From Lutjanus erythropterus (Eukaryota; Chordata; Actinopteri; Lutjaniformes; Lutjanidae), in NCBI GenBank assembly GCA_020091685.1, contig CM034601.1, positions 13,904,472-13,968,471 on the forward strand: a stretch of DNA of 64,000 nucleotides. The letters run 5' to 3'. Positions 25,510 through 38,719 of this stretch are shown piece by piece. Under the pieces are notes generated by a model that saw nothing but the letters and a program-made list of their open reading frames with translations, was not told the origin of the DNA and made no database searches. Positions within the stretch are counted from its first letter, which is position 1, and each line of letters begins with the position of its first letter. Made by a program: the position numbers and the translations under genes.

Positions 25510-26512
25510 GGGTTGCACCAACAAGGATTAATTTTTAAACTTTATTAGATCGGTTACAATTTAAATGATGCACCAAACTTCTAAACTAGCTTAAAATATA
25601 ATAAAAAAACTGTTTAATTTAAACCCCAGTTTAGTTTTTTACTCTAAAGATGAAGTTTAGCTCTATTGTACCAAAACTCCAATTTAGCTGTGATCCAGTA
25701 TTAACTTTAAATATACACTTAGAGGTTGAACTTTGAAAATGGCTGCCTTCTGGAGTTACATTCAGCAGTTGAGTTTTATGATCTTTTTTTTCACTCCAGT
25801 TAAAATATTAAAACAGTTTGCTGCTTGCTACCTGGCAGTCTCTTTTTACCCTATTTTAGTGTGCTGTTTTCTGCTTTTTAATTGTCTGTTATTTGGCCAT
25901 ATTGGTCCATTAATTAAACCAACAATTTTTTTCTCAAAGGGGGAGAAATTAGACCTCTGCTGAGCCATCATGAGCATGTTAAATAAGCTAAATATCTTTA
26001 TAGTCAAAAAAATGTAATGTTATATCAGTTTTTTGGCTAGTTAGCGAACAATGGTGCATTAATGTTTTGTTATCTTTTTAGGTAGCTTAAGCTAGCTAGC
26101 TAGCTAACAATGTAACATTAACTTTTAAACTAGCTCACAAACCATTTGAAGAGTTATTGTTTTAGCTAGCTAGCAGACTATGTAATGCGTTAACTTTTTA
26201 GCTAACTAGTAAACAGTGTAATGTTTTGTTAATGAGTACATAGCAGCTGAAAGTTAACATTTTCCCCCCCGTCTGTTATATACTTACTAGTTCCAGACAG
26301 CACTCAAATTTATTTTTTCTTTATTTATTTTAATTTTGGTAGGGAACCACCTCCATATTGATTTATTTTGATTTACATCAACAAACTTGGATTTACAAAA
26401 GAGAAATGAGTTTTTAATTGTGTGGCAGAGCTCTGATTAATTTTAAACCTGCTGCTGCTAAACTCGGATTAGAAATAATCTTAGGTGAAACTAACCTTTG
26501 TTGGTACAACAT
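25510..26512. mobile_element. MITE (GGTTGCACCAACAAGG ends) with internal TAGC minisatellite
   Basis: The left end GGTTGCACCAACAAGGATTA and the right end, which reads GTTGTACCAACAAAGGTT in reverse, are inverted repeats. The interior at about 25,970-26,260 repeats a GCTAGCTAGC / TTAACTTTTTAG motif. A related copy in opposite orientation ends at 14,760, and a partial one lies at 46,790-47,000. Confidence 0.65.
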
Positions 26513-27538
26513 AATCTTTATGTAAAAAAAAAAAAAAAAATAGAAAAAAAAAACTCTGGTCTGTATTAATATATTCCTTGTTTATCAGGGCAGGGTTTCC
26601 AAATCACATCTGGCAATAGAATATGTTTTTTCCCTCTTCAGAAACCTTAGATAGTTTGTTAGAATATTTTTTAAACCAGACCCATACAATTGCACATCTG
26701 AATCCAGTGACAGACAATCACATTATTCCATCCCTGTCACTGTCCTTGAGCAAGTCACTGACCCCGGCCTGCTCAACAAGTTCTGCTCCAGGCTGCCCTG
26801 GACACCCCTGCAGCTTCACCTCTCTGCTGACATACATCTGCTATATTTAAGGAAACGTATTCCTGATTATAATGCGTGTGTTGGCATGGAGAATTCCCAA
26901 ATACACGGGGAAAAAATGCTGTGGGGGAAACCCGGCCCCTGATCTTCTACACATGTGGTCCTCAACCCAAAAAAAGGTAATTTTCCCTTTTCAGTTCTAT
27001 ACTAACTGAATTATATCCTATTTCACATGGGGCAAAAATATTGGTCAGAGAGGTTAAAAACACATTAAATTGGTACTTGAAATATATTATTTCACACTGC
27101 ATAAATCAATCCAAAACCTCAAAATTACCCACTGACCCCTGGGCTGAGAACCACCTCTCTATACAAATGACTTCATCAGAGAAGACTGGTGAAAAATAAC
27201 ACAAACAAGACTGCCCCCTGGTGGCTACACCGGAGAACAGTGCATGCTGCTGCTACCAACAGATAGTAAAACAGTAAATAAGGCATTAATTTATACATCA
27301 CACACACTTCATAATTGCAAATAGCACTTGACAGTTCACCACTAACAACTGAAAGGGTTTTACAGATTTGTCAGCATTCACTATTTTACACCAAAAGGGG
27401 ACAATAGAGGTTGTATTGTCCAAATCATGTCAAGCAGAGGAAAATAAAAGTTCTTTTCTCCCTTTTTGATTAGAGAGACGGTATGTCTTACTGAAAAGGA
27501 GAAAATAAAATGATGATGGAAACTAATGGATTGTGAGC
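26513..27538. other. Spacer and probable 3' UTR of ndfip1
   Basis: This lies immediately downstream of the ndfip1 stop in transcript sense. Part of it must be the ndfip1 3' UTR, but no canonical AATAAA is seen close to the stop on the minus strand. The only candidates are weak and around 26.3-26.4 kb. Confidence 0.4.
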
Positions 27539-30500
27539 TCAATAGATGAAGAGGACTCGGGTGCGGGGCAGGGTGGACAAGGTGTCGGCCATCTTGCGGA
27601 TTCTGGCGTAGTTGATGAATCCTCGAAGGAAGAGCAAGAAGCCTGAAGAGCAAAAACAAAAAGGGACAGTGAGACACAACTAGGCGTGCTACAGGAAACA
27701 AAATTATAACTTCATGTTAGGACTTGGCAGCAGTGATAAATATTACTATGAACTTCTGACTGGGTTAGCCAATATAAATTCTGAGGAAAATCACTTGTTC
27801 TCAAGAAATTGGGACAAAAATATATTTTGAGTGGGTTTTGATTTTTACTCTTCAACTACACTGGGAGAATATATTTTAAAATATCACAGTCTTGGCTATT
27901 AAACCTTTTAATGGGCAAACCTTGTGATACATTTATTTTTAAATGTGATGTCTTACAGAGTTAATGAAATGTTCCATTTTTTTATTTCACAGCACAGACA
28001 TAGCCATATAATGTTGTGACAGCTAAACCTTTTTATGCCCGATTAAATCATGTTTTTGTAAAAATCTGATGCAGTTGACAGAAATCAAAAAATTTGTACC
28101 ACCTCTCAGGAATGGGTGAAACATAACAACAAACCAGCCAATTAAACTGCACTTACTGGCAAAGTAGCACAAAAAGAAAGTACTAGCTAAAACAAACTTT
28201 ATCCAACATCAAACAGAGTTACATCTGTTTGGTATAAACTAAAATTTAATTCGACTTAATAAACTGATTCAACAACATGGCCAAGGGGAGACTGTAATGA
28301 CCAATAAACACTTTAAAAAGATACAGGAATGTCTGAGGTTTTCACTGACAACAGCTGCCTGCTGCGGCCAAAAATGATGCTATGAGATCATACAAACCAA
28401 CGTTAGGGGGTTTTTCACTAAAATTCTGCCAAAAATAAATATCTTTTTACCTCTTACCTGCAGTGCCATTTATCCATCTAGATAGTTTTGGTGTGAGCTG
28501 CAGAGTTTTGGAGATATTGGCTGTAAAGATGTCTTTTCTCCAATATAACAGAACTAGATGGTACATGCTTGTGGCGCTCAAAGCACCAAAAGTACATTTG
28601 AAAAACTCAACAGCAGAGTGTCTTTGCAGAAGTCATGACCCGGTTACTTAGGAAAACCCACAGACCTTGTTGGGAGTAGTCTCATGAGGGAACTATTTTC
28701 TTTCTACTAGGGAAATCGTGAGAACCAATACACCGGTACTAAGTCGATGCCAAAATTTAGAAAATGTGTCAGTACTCGTTTTGTTTTTTTTACAGTACTG
28801 TAGGTACAGGAGATGCAGTTCTTCTGGACATGACATGGACAGCATATACGCTTATATTTTTTTGTATTTAAATTGTATTTTTGATTTCAGGGTGAACTGT
28901 TCCTTTAATGTTTACACCTGTAGCGAAAAACCCACCAACGTTGGTTTTGTATGATCTCATAGCATCATTTCTGGCCGCAGCAGGCAGCTGTTTTCAGTGA
29001 AAACCTCAGACATTCCTGCATCTTTCTTAAGTGTTTATTAGTCATTACAGTCTCCCCTCGGCCATGTTGCTGAACGAGTTTATTAAGTTAAATTTCAGTT
29101 TATACGAAACAGATGTAACTCTGTTTGATGTTGGATAAAGTTTGTGTTGTTAATACTTTCATCTTGTGCTACCTTGCCAATAAGTGTAGTTTCACATGTT
29201 GGTTTTTGTTATATTTCACCCACTCTTGAGAACTGGGACAAACCATGACCAACCAAAAAAAAAGAAAAATAAACTTTAAAAATGATGGATAAATTGCACG
29301 ACAGGCCAGAGGAAAATATGTATTTTGATTTAGGCGTGAAATGTCTCTTTAACATACACATAATCATTTAATTGGTAATATTAAAATATTGATTATAGCA
29401 GCTACATTAATGAAAATGGCATATAATTTAAGAAAAAAATGTTTTCCTTCCACTTTGCGCCTCTATGTGCTGAAGTCAATTAATTAATTCAAACAATAAC
29501 TTTATTGTCTTATAATAACTCTTGTAACTCTCTGTAACCCTCATGTAACATGTTTGCAGCATATGACACCTCAACACTGCTGCAATGGAGCTCCAGACAG
29601 CAGAAATGTGTCGCACATTTGGACAAAACCATTTGATTTCCCATTAGATTGAGATAAATTCAGAGGCTGGCCACTTACCCAACACCAGGAACACCCACCA
29701 CAGCCAGTACTGTCCATCAAAGTAACCGGGGAAGTATGTGGAGAACTAGAAACCCAACAGAATGACAGAAATGACTGGTTAGAATAAATATGGCCTGCGA
29801 TGGTTTCACTCAAATGAGTCCTACATTTTAAAAGTGGATGAAGAAAGGCAGCGCCGGTTTTAAGAGATCTTTGAGGAAATAGTGCAGCGCCAACAAGACA
29901 ACCACTACAGAAACAACATTAAAATACCAGAGTGGTGTTTGGGGCTTTTGAGTTGTTTGTGCATACATGAAACCACATTTTATGTGTTTGTATGTCATTT
30001 CAGTGTTTATATGTGTTTGTGTGGGGGGGGCTGTTTGTCGTACCCTGACTATGAGGATCCATTTGATGAGGGAGAGGCCGAAGCCTGAGATGGCTCCGTA
30101 GCGGCCGGCTGCTGAGGTGGTCAGACAGAAAGACAGGAAGAAACCGATCCAGTTGAAGAGGAATGCCACTGAACAAAGGATGGAGGTAAAAGATAGTGTT
30201 AGATATGTCATCAGAAAAAAATAAATCTAATTTCACTCATTTGTACCTTAGACATACTACAAGCAGTTTTCAACTGGTTATGAAACAGTCTCGATGTAAT
30301 GCTGATGCCTCTAGATGACCTACATACGCAAATGAAACCATCAGAGGGATTAATATACAGTTATTCTTAAAGAGGCAGTTCAGTTCATTTGAGGTGAGGT
30401 TGTATGAGGTACCTAGCAATAATCAGTGTATTACCTACAGCAGATGACGTTGACATGCCCATGACACGAGTCTGGTTGAGTGAAAGTAGGACTGGGCGTG

Positions 30501-33500
30501 TCAACTGCCAACTACTGTAGGTAATACAATAACTCTGGTTAAAAAAAGATCAGTAAGATGAGAAAACAGAAATACAGAGATGTGTAGATTGGGTAACATA
30601 CTGAAAAAAGTGAGCATGAAGATGCCATCATTTCCTATCCTCAGCTGATCAGCATCTTCAAAGTCATCTCTGGTCACAAAGTCTTCATCCTGTGTTGAAA
30701 TAAGCAACAGAAGGGCAAAACAAAAAGTTGAATTATTTAAGCACTCAAACAACTTCATCACAGCACAACACGGCAGTAGCAGAGCTTTCCAGTGCTTTAC
30801 TTTTTTTATGATACTCAGATCAATCAAATCAGTTTGATAAAGATTTTTTAACTGATTTACAATGCACAAAGTAGTGACTTCAGATCAAAGTGAATTGTGA
30901 TGAAACACTGGTAAGCATCTGCTGGTGGAAACCAAGCTTTGCTGACAACAGAGAGTAAATGCAACACAAACAACCAACAGACCAGTGGAACCATCACAAC
31001 ACAGCAAGCCCATTTAAAGGAATAGCTCAGATTACCTGAAGTGGGGTCATATGAAGTACTTATCAATAGTCAGTGTACTACCTCCAGCAGATGCCAGTCG
31101 GCACACCTCCAGTTGGGAGAAGCAAGGAGGAGTACCAACACAGGCGATAAAAAATGTACTGCTCTGGACAGGGTCTGCAGCAAAAGGTATTTTAGCCACT
31201 TAAAAAGAGAAAAAAGGTTCCCCTAAAAAAACAGTCAGTATCATTTTAAGTGTAAACTACATGTAGAATATTTTCAAGGCTCTACATTGCTGTCACACTA
31301 CTTCTTTGATGGAAAACTGCCATTATATAAGCCAGATAATAGCTTCTCCGAAGCCAACAGACTCTAAAGGCAAAATCATTTTACCAGGAGCTGTCTGTCT
31401 ACCACCTATTTCACCTATGGAGTCTGATGACTTTGGAGAGAGTGATATTTGGCTTATATAATGTCAGTTTCCTGTCAGAAATGGCTGTCAGAGTGGCAGA
31501 AATATTCTAAATGTAGCACACACTTAAAGTGAAGTTTATCTTTCTTGGACCATTTTTTAAGTGGCTAAAATCCCATTTGCTGCTGACCCTGTCCACAGAA
31601 GTTGATTGCTTAGCTTCCATGCTGGTACACCTCTCTGCTTTTTCAAACTGGGGGCATGCAGCCTGAAATCAACTAGGTAATACACTGATTTTTCACAATT
31701 ACCACTATCCCATTAATTACTCTTATCGTCACTTTACCCAAAGGTCTGGAGTCAAATTCAATGTAGGATTTCAGGAAAACCAGTAGAACTTGTATAACTA
31801 TTAACTAAGCACTAGCTAGCACTCTAAATACACAAACATACAAGAAGGGTGGGGTACTAAATACATATACTGAGGTAACATTTGTGTTTTCACACACCAA
31901 ACCAGGACCAAATTCTCATCATACACTCTCCACCCATTCCTCCCAGTTTACCTCCAGTGTACTGCGAATTACATCGTCAAAAGTCTCCAGGCGTTCCCTG
32001 TGCTGAGGCTGCTGCTGAGCGCAAGGCAGTGTGTGGCAGAGAAACACAACACCAACAATCAAACAGGGTGACCCCACATGCAGTTATATCACAGTGACCA
32101 CTAGAGGTCAGAGATGTTAGAGCTATCACTTTTCTGTGAGAAGATATTTTTCTGACTGAGACAGAGAGGCTCAGAGGTGGCCTTCCTGTTTGACCTGCTC
32201 ATGACAAACCTAAACACTGGAGTTTAGTGGACTTTTCAAAGAGTCGGTTACACATTAAGCACAAGTTAATGGCATGCAATAGAAGATGAGTTGTGCTTTT
32301 CCCTTTATAAACAAAAGAACAACTACATAATGCCTGAAAAAGAAAGGGTTAAAAGATTTTAAAAAATTAACATTGATGTTTCCCCCAGCAAGTATGGCAT
32401 TAAAGCTTTGAAACTTTTCATGTAATTTACATTGGGCTGGGTACCGAACAATATTTTTCTATCGAGGCTGGAAAAACATCTCACCAATCTGTACCAAATT
32501 TCAATACCAACAGAGTAAATCTCGTCAGTGTCCGAGAGCAAATAAGACTGCAGCATGATTATACAAAGAGCTGATAACGGTGGTGATCGGCTGTCTAATG
32601 TTATACACTATAACGGCATGCAGGAAAAACAAAACAGAGAGGGAGGTTATTGTTTTTACTGCCAGCTACTCATCTGTACCACTGATCTGCACGGATAATT
32701 GTGAACTAAGTGCCACTTATTAACTAGCCAGTGCAGCTAACCTGTTAGCTCATCTATGAGGATCTAAATGTCCACTACGATGGAACTCCTGGTTAAGGTT
32801 GTCAAAAGTATTCAAACTTACTTAGTAACTTTACCTTTTCAATACCACATGGTTATAAACAATACTAACATCTGATAGTATTGGAAGTACCAAAGCTATT
32901 TAAAAAAATGTCAAAGTCCTCATTCAAGACCTCAGTTCAGTTTAGTTTTTATTGTCCTGCCTGAAATTTGTCTTACAGCAGAACTAGACAATGGTCAGAT
33001 ACTTTTTCTGTACCAACACTCTGTACAGGTTATTAATTAAAGATTAATAAGAAAAGATTATTCTATTTTATGTGCCTAAAGCAATTTATTCTTTTTGCCA
33101 TGGTATTTAAAGAGGTATTGAGTATGGTTTCTTTCATATTATTACTATAGTGAAGCTTCAAATTCTGTTATTGTGACAACCCTGGTCCTAATGCATCCTC
33201 TCCTCGCTTCTAAATTCTACACTGAAAAATCATACCTCCATCACCAAGGATAAATTCACTGATGTGAGGTGGTGGCACTGTTTAAACTAGTAGCTAACCA
33301 TAAAACATACTCAGATTACCAGTGGAAACATTAGCCTCTGTGCCTGACTTAAAACACTGGTTTAAAAATCTGCTCAAAATTGGATGCATCAGTTTTAGTC
33401 TAAGGCTCCCTTCATGTTTCAGATGCTGCATTGATATTTACTCAAGGGGTACAAACCCAAGTACAAAGTATATGTGTGGTGATAAATGTTTTTCTGTCAT

Positions 33501-36500
33501 TCAAACCAGCAACGAAGGCTGTGAGTAGTTCACATGGGAAAGATGAAGAGATACAGTCAGATATGTGAAGACAAAACAACAAAAAAAAAACTTTCCGTAT
33601 TGCGGCGCTGAACACTTCCTGCCTTGCAGACAATACAGGAAGTGTTTGAGCACAAGCTGCATGTCTGTATGTGTGTGAGTGTATATACTGAATGTGACTG
33701 CAGGCAAAGAGGAAAAAAAGTGTGACACTCACTCTTCCAGTTACCAGGGGAACAGTAGTCTCAGCCTTGGTTCTTTCTGCTTCATCATAGGAAGGTAGCG
33801 TAGTCGCTACGTTGTATGAGGGAGGTTTTGGGAAAACCCCGTCTTCTTTGTAATCGAAGTAGGCTGAAACAGTTTCAAACACAAAGGCAGAAGTTTTACT
33901 GATACAAAGCCTTATTTAAAATTAGCAGACAGCTGAATAGTAACTGCATCACATGTCAACTGTCGCTGACAAAACTAAAGTCACTATTTAAGAGTGATCT
34001 TGTTCTTGTTCTTTTTTAGAGTGACTGAAGCAAATGTGGAAGTGGAAACAGGCTCAAGACTTGGAGGTGATCTCTAAACTACTAGTCCCCACTGACTACA
34101 AAACTCACTGACCTTATTAGATTACAATAAAGACAGTTTTATGCAAACAAGACAAATCTCTAATGTGGGGGATTTTGCTTACTGAGCAAATCAGAAGCTA
34201 TGGTTCTGTAAGATGGTTTAACATATATGAGTCAACTATTATAACTAACTAACAGGCATTCTGAAAGCAACCAGCTCTTCTTGAAAGGGTGAATCCCGGT
34301 CTTGTGTCCAGTTTATCCTCTGATAAGGGATCAGAGTAATCAAAAAACTGTGAGGTCTCTGACGTCAACAAATTTGTTATTTTCCCTCCGACTGGCAAAG
34401 AGCATCATATATTCTCAATTTTAGCCAGCACAGACCGTGACTTTCATGAGTTAAACTGGCATACATTGCCAGTCATATCAGCTTTCACTAATTAATGTCA
34501 ATTCCATGAGTAACTTGATGACCAAATTTAGTTTGGCTGTTGTTGGTTTCTGTGCTCTCAGCAAGAGCCAAAGATTGTGTAGGAGGTTAAAGAAGCAACA
34601 CTTTGTAACACTGCTGTACAGCCACTAATGGACAGTGGACACAGAGATTGGTTTTGTAGTTTTGTCTTCCCTGTAACAGATCGCTTCTTGTCAATATCAG
34701 AAGTTCCACTTTTACAGTTAAACTTTATTTCATATCATATCAATAATTTAAACTTTTTGAATGTATAGTTTTGAATCAGGCCCTTTAAGATTTGGATCAA
34801 GAAGCTCATGAAAAACAAGGTGTGCCAAATTTAGAAGGCTACAGATGTTAATTCAATTAATCAGATATGAATCGTTAATGACAGATGTTAAAAGGACTCA
34901 GATCAAAATCAGGGAGAAAACAAAACTTGATCAAGACATCACTAAAATAAGAATGTACTTCTGACCAATGACTTTGCATTTACCTATCAATTTAGTTCTA
35001 CTTTTGAAGCTGCAATGTGTATACTGTAGTTATTAAGATATTAATATTAGGCTTGTTCCAACACAGATACGAGAATCAGAAATGCCTCTGATACTGCCTA
35101 AAATGCTGGATCGAGTATCTGTGAGTACATGAGCCTATGCAAAATCCAATATCACATAATTTATTATCCCCAAAACAGGAAAAAAACTTTAACATGATGC
35201 CATATCACATCCATACAGATAGTAGTGTACAGCAGTGTCCATGTTTTTTAAGCATTCATTTGTAATCAGCCAAGACACAAAGTTCAGGTATCAGAATCAG
35301 TATTGATGGGGATACAATGGTATCAGAAAATTTCTAATTAATACCCTATACTGTGCAGACCACCAAAAATATGATTCCCCAATATTCCACCATTGCAAAT
35401 CAGCTCAGCAGTCTTACCAGCATTGTCCACTGCGATGCTGCTGTATGGGGGTGGAGCATCAGCTGCTACCTGCGGACTCTCTTCAGGGTCCTCCTCATTG
35501 GGCAGCTGCAGGGTGGAAGAGAAATCACTTCCTGGTTTATTTGAGGTTACAATGCATTGGTGTTTATAGTGGTTGCAAGAAGCTTCATACTTCCTGTTCA
35601 ATGATTAGGCTATCTCATCACCGCAGCCTCTCAAAATTCATGATCTAAGCATCAATAAAATTATCAGAGGGGGGAACAGAAACCCAGACACACATCTTGT
35701 TCATGTTCATAAAAGTATTAATATAATAAAGAGGAAATGGGCATCAATACCACAGTCTGTTCTCGTTTCTCCTTTTTTACCTTTCTCTCATTAGAAGTAG
35801 AAAACACGTGAATCAATTAAAAACAGCTCATCACTTTTATATGTCTCATCAGACAAAGACACCTGACACAGATCCTCCTGATTCAGATAAACAGGATTTT
35901 AAAACGGTGCCTATTCGGTCAATTAACACGAGTGTCAGTTTCCAGAAAGGCCACTGTCTTGGTACTGAATACCAAGTAGTAAGTCTGCAACACTGGCTTT
36001 GCCGGGGAACAAATTACAGGTTAAAAACACCTTTGCTTTCCCTTTGGTGTGGGTGACACTTTATTTTACAAGTCCCATAGATTTCCAATAATTTCCTATA
36101 AAAGGAACTGTTATTTTACCATAAATCTGTAGGATTAGATTAGGGCTGAAATGAGCGATTATTTTCATAGTCAGTATTCTTCTCAATTAATCAATTAATA
36201 GTTGCTAGTCTTAAATTGTGGAAAATGTCAATCAGTGTTTCCCAAAACCTCGAAATGATGCACTAAAATGTCTTGTTTTACTCACAACCTAAAAATATTC
36301 AGTTTACTATCATAGGGGAGAAAAGAAACCAAAAATATTCACATTTAAATCGATGAATCAATCACAAAAATAGTCAGCAGTTCATTTAATAATTGATTAA
36401 TACTTGATTAATTGTTGTAGCTCTACAGTGACGAAGCTAGAATCTGAAAGTTGTTCCTTTTTTCTTAAAAATGTACTCAAACCAATTAATGGGTTATCAA

Positions 36501-37076
36501 GATACTTTCAGATTAATTTAATAATCGATTAATCGATTATTTGTTGCAGCTCTACATTACATTACAGTGAATATGGAGATACAGGCAACTACTAACTGGC
36601 ACATTTCTAGAGCTGCAACGATTAGTCAGTTAATAGATTAGTCAATTAATTTTGCCAGCTACTTTGATAAATTCTTCTACTCATTTTTCAAGCAAAAATG
36701 TCAAAGATTTGCTGGTTCCCGCTTCTTAAATGTGAGGATATTGGATTTTTGGATATTTAAACAATCATGAAAATAATAATTAAACAACAGGGAAAATAAT
36801 CATCAGATTAATCAAAAATAAAAAGATAATATTTAGTTGCAGCTAGATCCGACCAATTCTGGATGTCTGAGGCCGATACTGATAATGATATTAAGGAGTA
36901 AAAAAAAATTCTGTTATCAAATGTGTTTATCACTAGTGACCAGGTTATGTAATGGAGGCATAATCTTTTATAGTTTCATGATTGATATGATGATGATGAT
37001 AATTATCTTTATTGTCCAACATGATAACCGGTCACTCAAACAGTACGGTATTTTTAAAAATAATTTCATGTATAGT

Positions 37077-37108
<32 letters not shown>

Positions 37109-38208
37109 CGTTATATATTAATAAAAGGGATCAAATAAACAGAAAATGCTGCCAAAAATATAAAACATCTGCATTATGATGTGTCAAAAAAAAAAGTTTT
37201 CATGTAGGTACATTTCAGATAAAGGTGTGATAGGCCAGTATCAGCCAACCAATATATCTGCCTGGCTCTAGCTGCAGCCCCACACATTTCCAAATAATAA
37301 ATTTCAATTAATTAAAACCAACCACTTGTTAGTATAACGAAACGAGTCATTTAGTTAGTCAGATGACCTGAACATGCAAACATATAAAATTTTTCAAAAT
37401 ATATGTAATAATCAAAATATATCCACCGTCCAAATAATAAATGGATGATAAATTGATGTTTATTTCACTTAAAAATTGAGCGATTATTTAAAAGAAATCC
37501 TCTGGAAGATAACAACTGCTTATAAACTCAATACACCCATCTCAACTCAAGTCACTGTGTCACGCAGTGTTCCAGATTTAAAGAAATATAATAATTGTTA
37601 TCAGGAAATAATCAATAAGCATTGACAAGTGCTGTAGCATACTATCTGACCAAACAAAACCAGACTAAGTCGGTTAGCAGACGGATTTAACAGTTAAGCT
37701 AGATGACCAACGAACACACCCACTGCTGTAGGTCATGTGCTATCCAAACACTAACATTAGCATACACACAGATTATTAATTAACATTACATCTTTACTTT
37801 GACGTTGGTATTCAAACAATGCTAGCTAATTAGCTAGCACACTGTTAGCTGGCAAGCACAAAACTCAACGTTTGACACCATCAGACAATCAAGTTCACAT
37901 TAGCTAACATTAGCCCAAAAAGCTAACGAGGAGGAAACGTTAGCATTGGCGAGCTGTTAAAAGCCAGCTGCCGCGCCGAGGAAAATAATGAGTTTCATCG
38001 AAAGGAAAAAATGACATATTTGACGACAATGACACCCAGCTTCGTTGAATAGGACATTTTCAGGAAGGTGACACCAGCACACCTGGGTGAGTGTGAGCTT
38101 CTTTAAATGTTAACAGCTGACGTTAACGTGTAATGTTGAATCTTTAACGTGTCAGTTAACTGATAGTGTTTCTCATACCTGCTGATATCTGGCGCTCGGT
38201 TCGGCCAT
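27539..38208 (-). CDS. ndfip1: Nedd4 family-interacting protein 1 (complete, 7 coding exons)
   Basis: Adaptor that recruits and activates Nedd4-family HECT ubiquitin ligases at Golgi and endosomal membranes. Coding exons in transcript order are 38208-38179, 35505-35418, 33863-33733, 30689-30602, 30168-30044, 29745-29679 and 27642-27539; all have GT-AG borders and join in phase to 210 aa (human about 221). It starts MAEPSARYQQ and ends RTRVLFIY. The WW-binding PY motifs are all present: PPPY (28-31), PPSY (53-56) and LPSY (62-65). Three hydrophobic segments follow at about 106-128, 136-153 and 167-185, as in the family. The start ATG lies in a good context (purine at -3, G at +4), and the first exon encodes only 10 residues, as in other vertebrates. 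The introns carry several fish repeats. The human paralogue NDFIP2 has a longer N-terminus, so NDFIP1 is the better match. The identification is firm; UTR ends are not defined. Confidence 0.96.
28095..29262. mobile_element. Large fold-back element in ndfip1 intron 6
   Basis: The arms at about 28,095-28,420 and 28,935-29,262 are inverted copies of each other, about 85-90% identical by eye over more than 300 bases. Shared blocks include CAACATCAAACAGAGTTACA and GATGCTATGAGATCATACAA. The loop of about 510 bases contains another dispersed repeat, also seen at 43.84 kb. The element lies between coding exons 29745-29679 and 27642-27539, so the pre-mRNA could form a long hairpin. Confidence 0.8.
30372..30541. 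mobile_element. Miniature copy of the 'GAAGTGGG' fold-back family
   Basis: About 170 bases with the family head (GAGGTTGTATGAGGTACCTA) and a short hairpin: CAGTGTATTACCTACAGCAG is answered by CTACTGTAGGTAATACAATA. It looks like an internally deleted copy. It lies about 60 bases past the donor of ndfip1 exon 30689-30602. Confidence 0.55.
31014..31700. mobile_element. Fold-back element, 'GAAGTGGG' family (copy in ndfip1 intron 3)
   Basis: The left arm contains GAAGTGGGGTCATATGAAGT, GTCAGTGTACTACCTCCAGC and CCTCCAGTTGGGAGAAGCA; the right arm at 31,560-31,700 is the inverted, more diverged form. Inner blocks (TTATATAAGCCAGATAATAG and TGATATTTGGCTTATATAAT) are also inverted. It starts about 325 bases upstream (in transcript sense) of ndfip1 exon 30689-30602. 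Confidence 0.65.
32428..32640. repeat. Dispersed repeat, 'GGGCTGGGTACCGAA' family, in ndfip1 intron 3
   Basis: GGGCTGGGTACCGAACAATA begins a segment resembling a common fish repeat. The right border is unclear and related AT-rich sequence may continue to about 33.2 kb. Confidence 0.4.
35036..35345. repeat. Dispersed repeat, 'GTATCAGAATCAGTATTGATG' family, in ndfip1 intron 2
   Basis: The left block GATACGAGAATCAGAAATGC and the right block GGTATCAGAATCAGTATTGA / GGTATCAGAAAATTTCTAAT resemble ends of a familiar fish MITE. It stops about 70 bases from exon 35505-35418. Confidence 0.4.
36143..36554. mobile_element. MITE, same 'TTGCAGCTCTA' family; one copy plus a second right half
   Basis: GGGCTGAAATGAGCGATTAT starts a copy ending TAATTGTTGTAGCTCTACAG (about 36,424). 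A second right half ends AATCGATTATTTGTTGCAGC at 36,554. Two elements appear to be stacked. They lie in ndfip1 intron 1. Confidence 0.6.
36609..36845. mobile_element. MITE, same 'TTGCAGCTCTA' family
   Basis: It starts AGAGCTGCAACGATTAGTCA and ends TTTAGTTGCAGCT with inverted ends, about 237 bases. It shares TTCTTAAATGTGAGGATATT with the 57.3 kb copy. Confidence 0.6.
36848..37275. repeat. Dispersed repeat with 'GGCCGATACTGATAATG' end, in ndfip1 intron 1
   Basis: TGTCTGAGGCCGATACTGAT on the left and TAGGCCAGTATCAGCCAACC with ATATATCTGCC on the right look like inverted ends of a fish MITE. It contains the (AC)n tract at 37,085-37,109. Confidence 0.4.
37085..37109. repeat. (AC)n microsatellite in ndfip1 intron 1
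   Basis: About 12 AC units. Confidence 0.9.
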
Positions 38209-38400
38209 TCCGACTTGAACGGCTGGTAGTCGACAACAGAGGAGGAACGCCGCCGAGACACCCAACGAAAACGAAATTATATAACAGTACAAACTGTAAA
38301 CTCAACCCTCTCTCACCACAATGAAAACCTATTTCTCCCCCGACTGCTCCGTGTTCACACTACTGTCAAGGTACCGTATTTCTCAGCATGAAAGATACGG
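38179..38400 (-). promoter_or_regulatory. ndfip1: ndfip1 first exon, 5' UTR and promoter region
   Basis: The first coding exon (38208-38179) ends at a CAG|GTATGAG donor. Upstream sequence to about 38.28 kb is locally CpG-rich, unlike the flanking AT-rich DNA, as expected for a TATA-less promoter. No individual factor site is claimed. Confidence 0.45.
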
Positions 38401-38719
38401 CTTCCTGTTAGGATTTTTAAAATAAAGTCCAACTTGGGGAGCATAGACAGCGTCGTCTTGAATATAATGACTTGGTTTTCGTCACGTAAAATTACCCTGC
38501 ATTATTACTACTCTCTTTATGTAATCATTACCTCCTCAGGAAAATTATATCATGTTAAAAAGACATTTCCGGTACTTTTATTGTGAAATCAAAACCGCCC
38601 AGTTTCCGCTGTGTTCTTGGTACTTGACGTACATTTTGCTCCCCAAGCCATTGACGTCATTGGCCACAACAAACCCTCCACCGCCCCCTCTTGATACAGA
38701 AAGAAATAACTATAATCTT

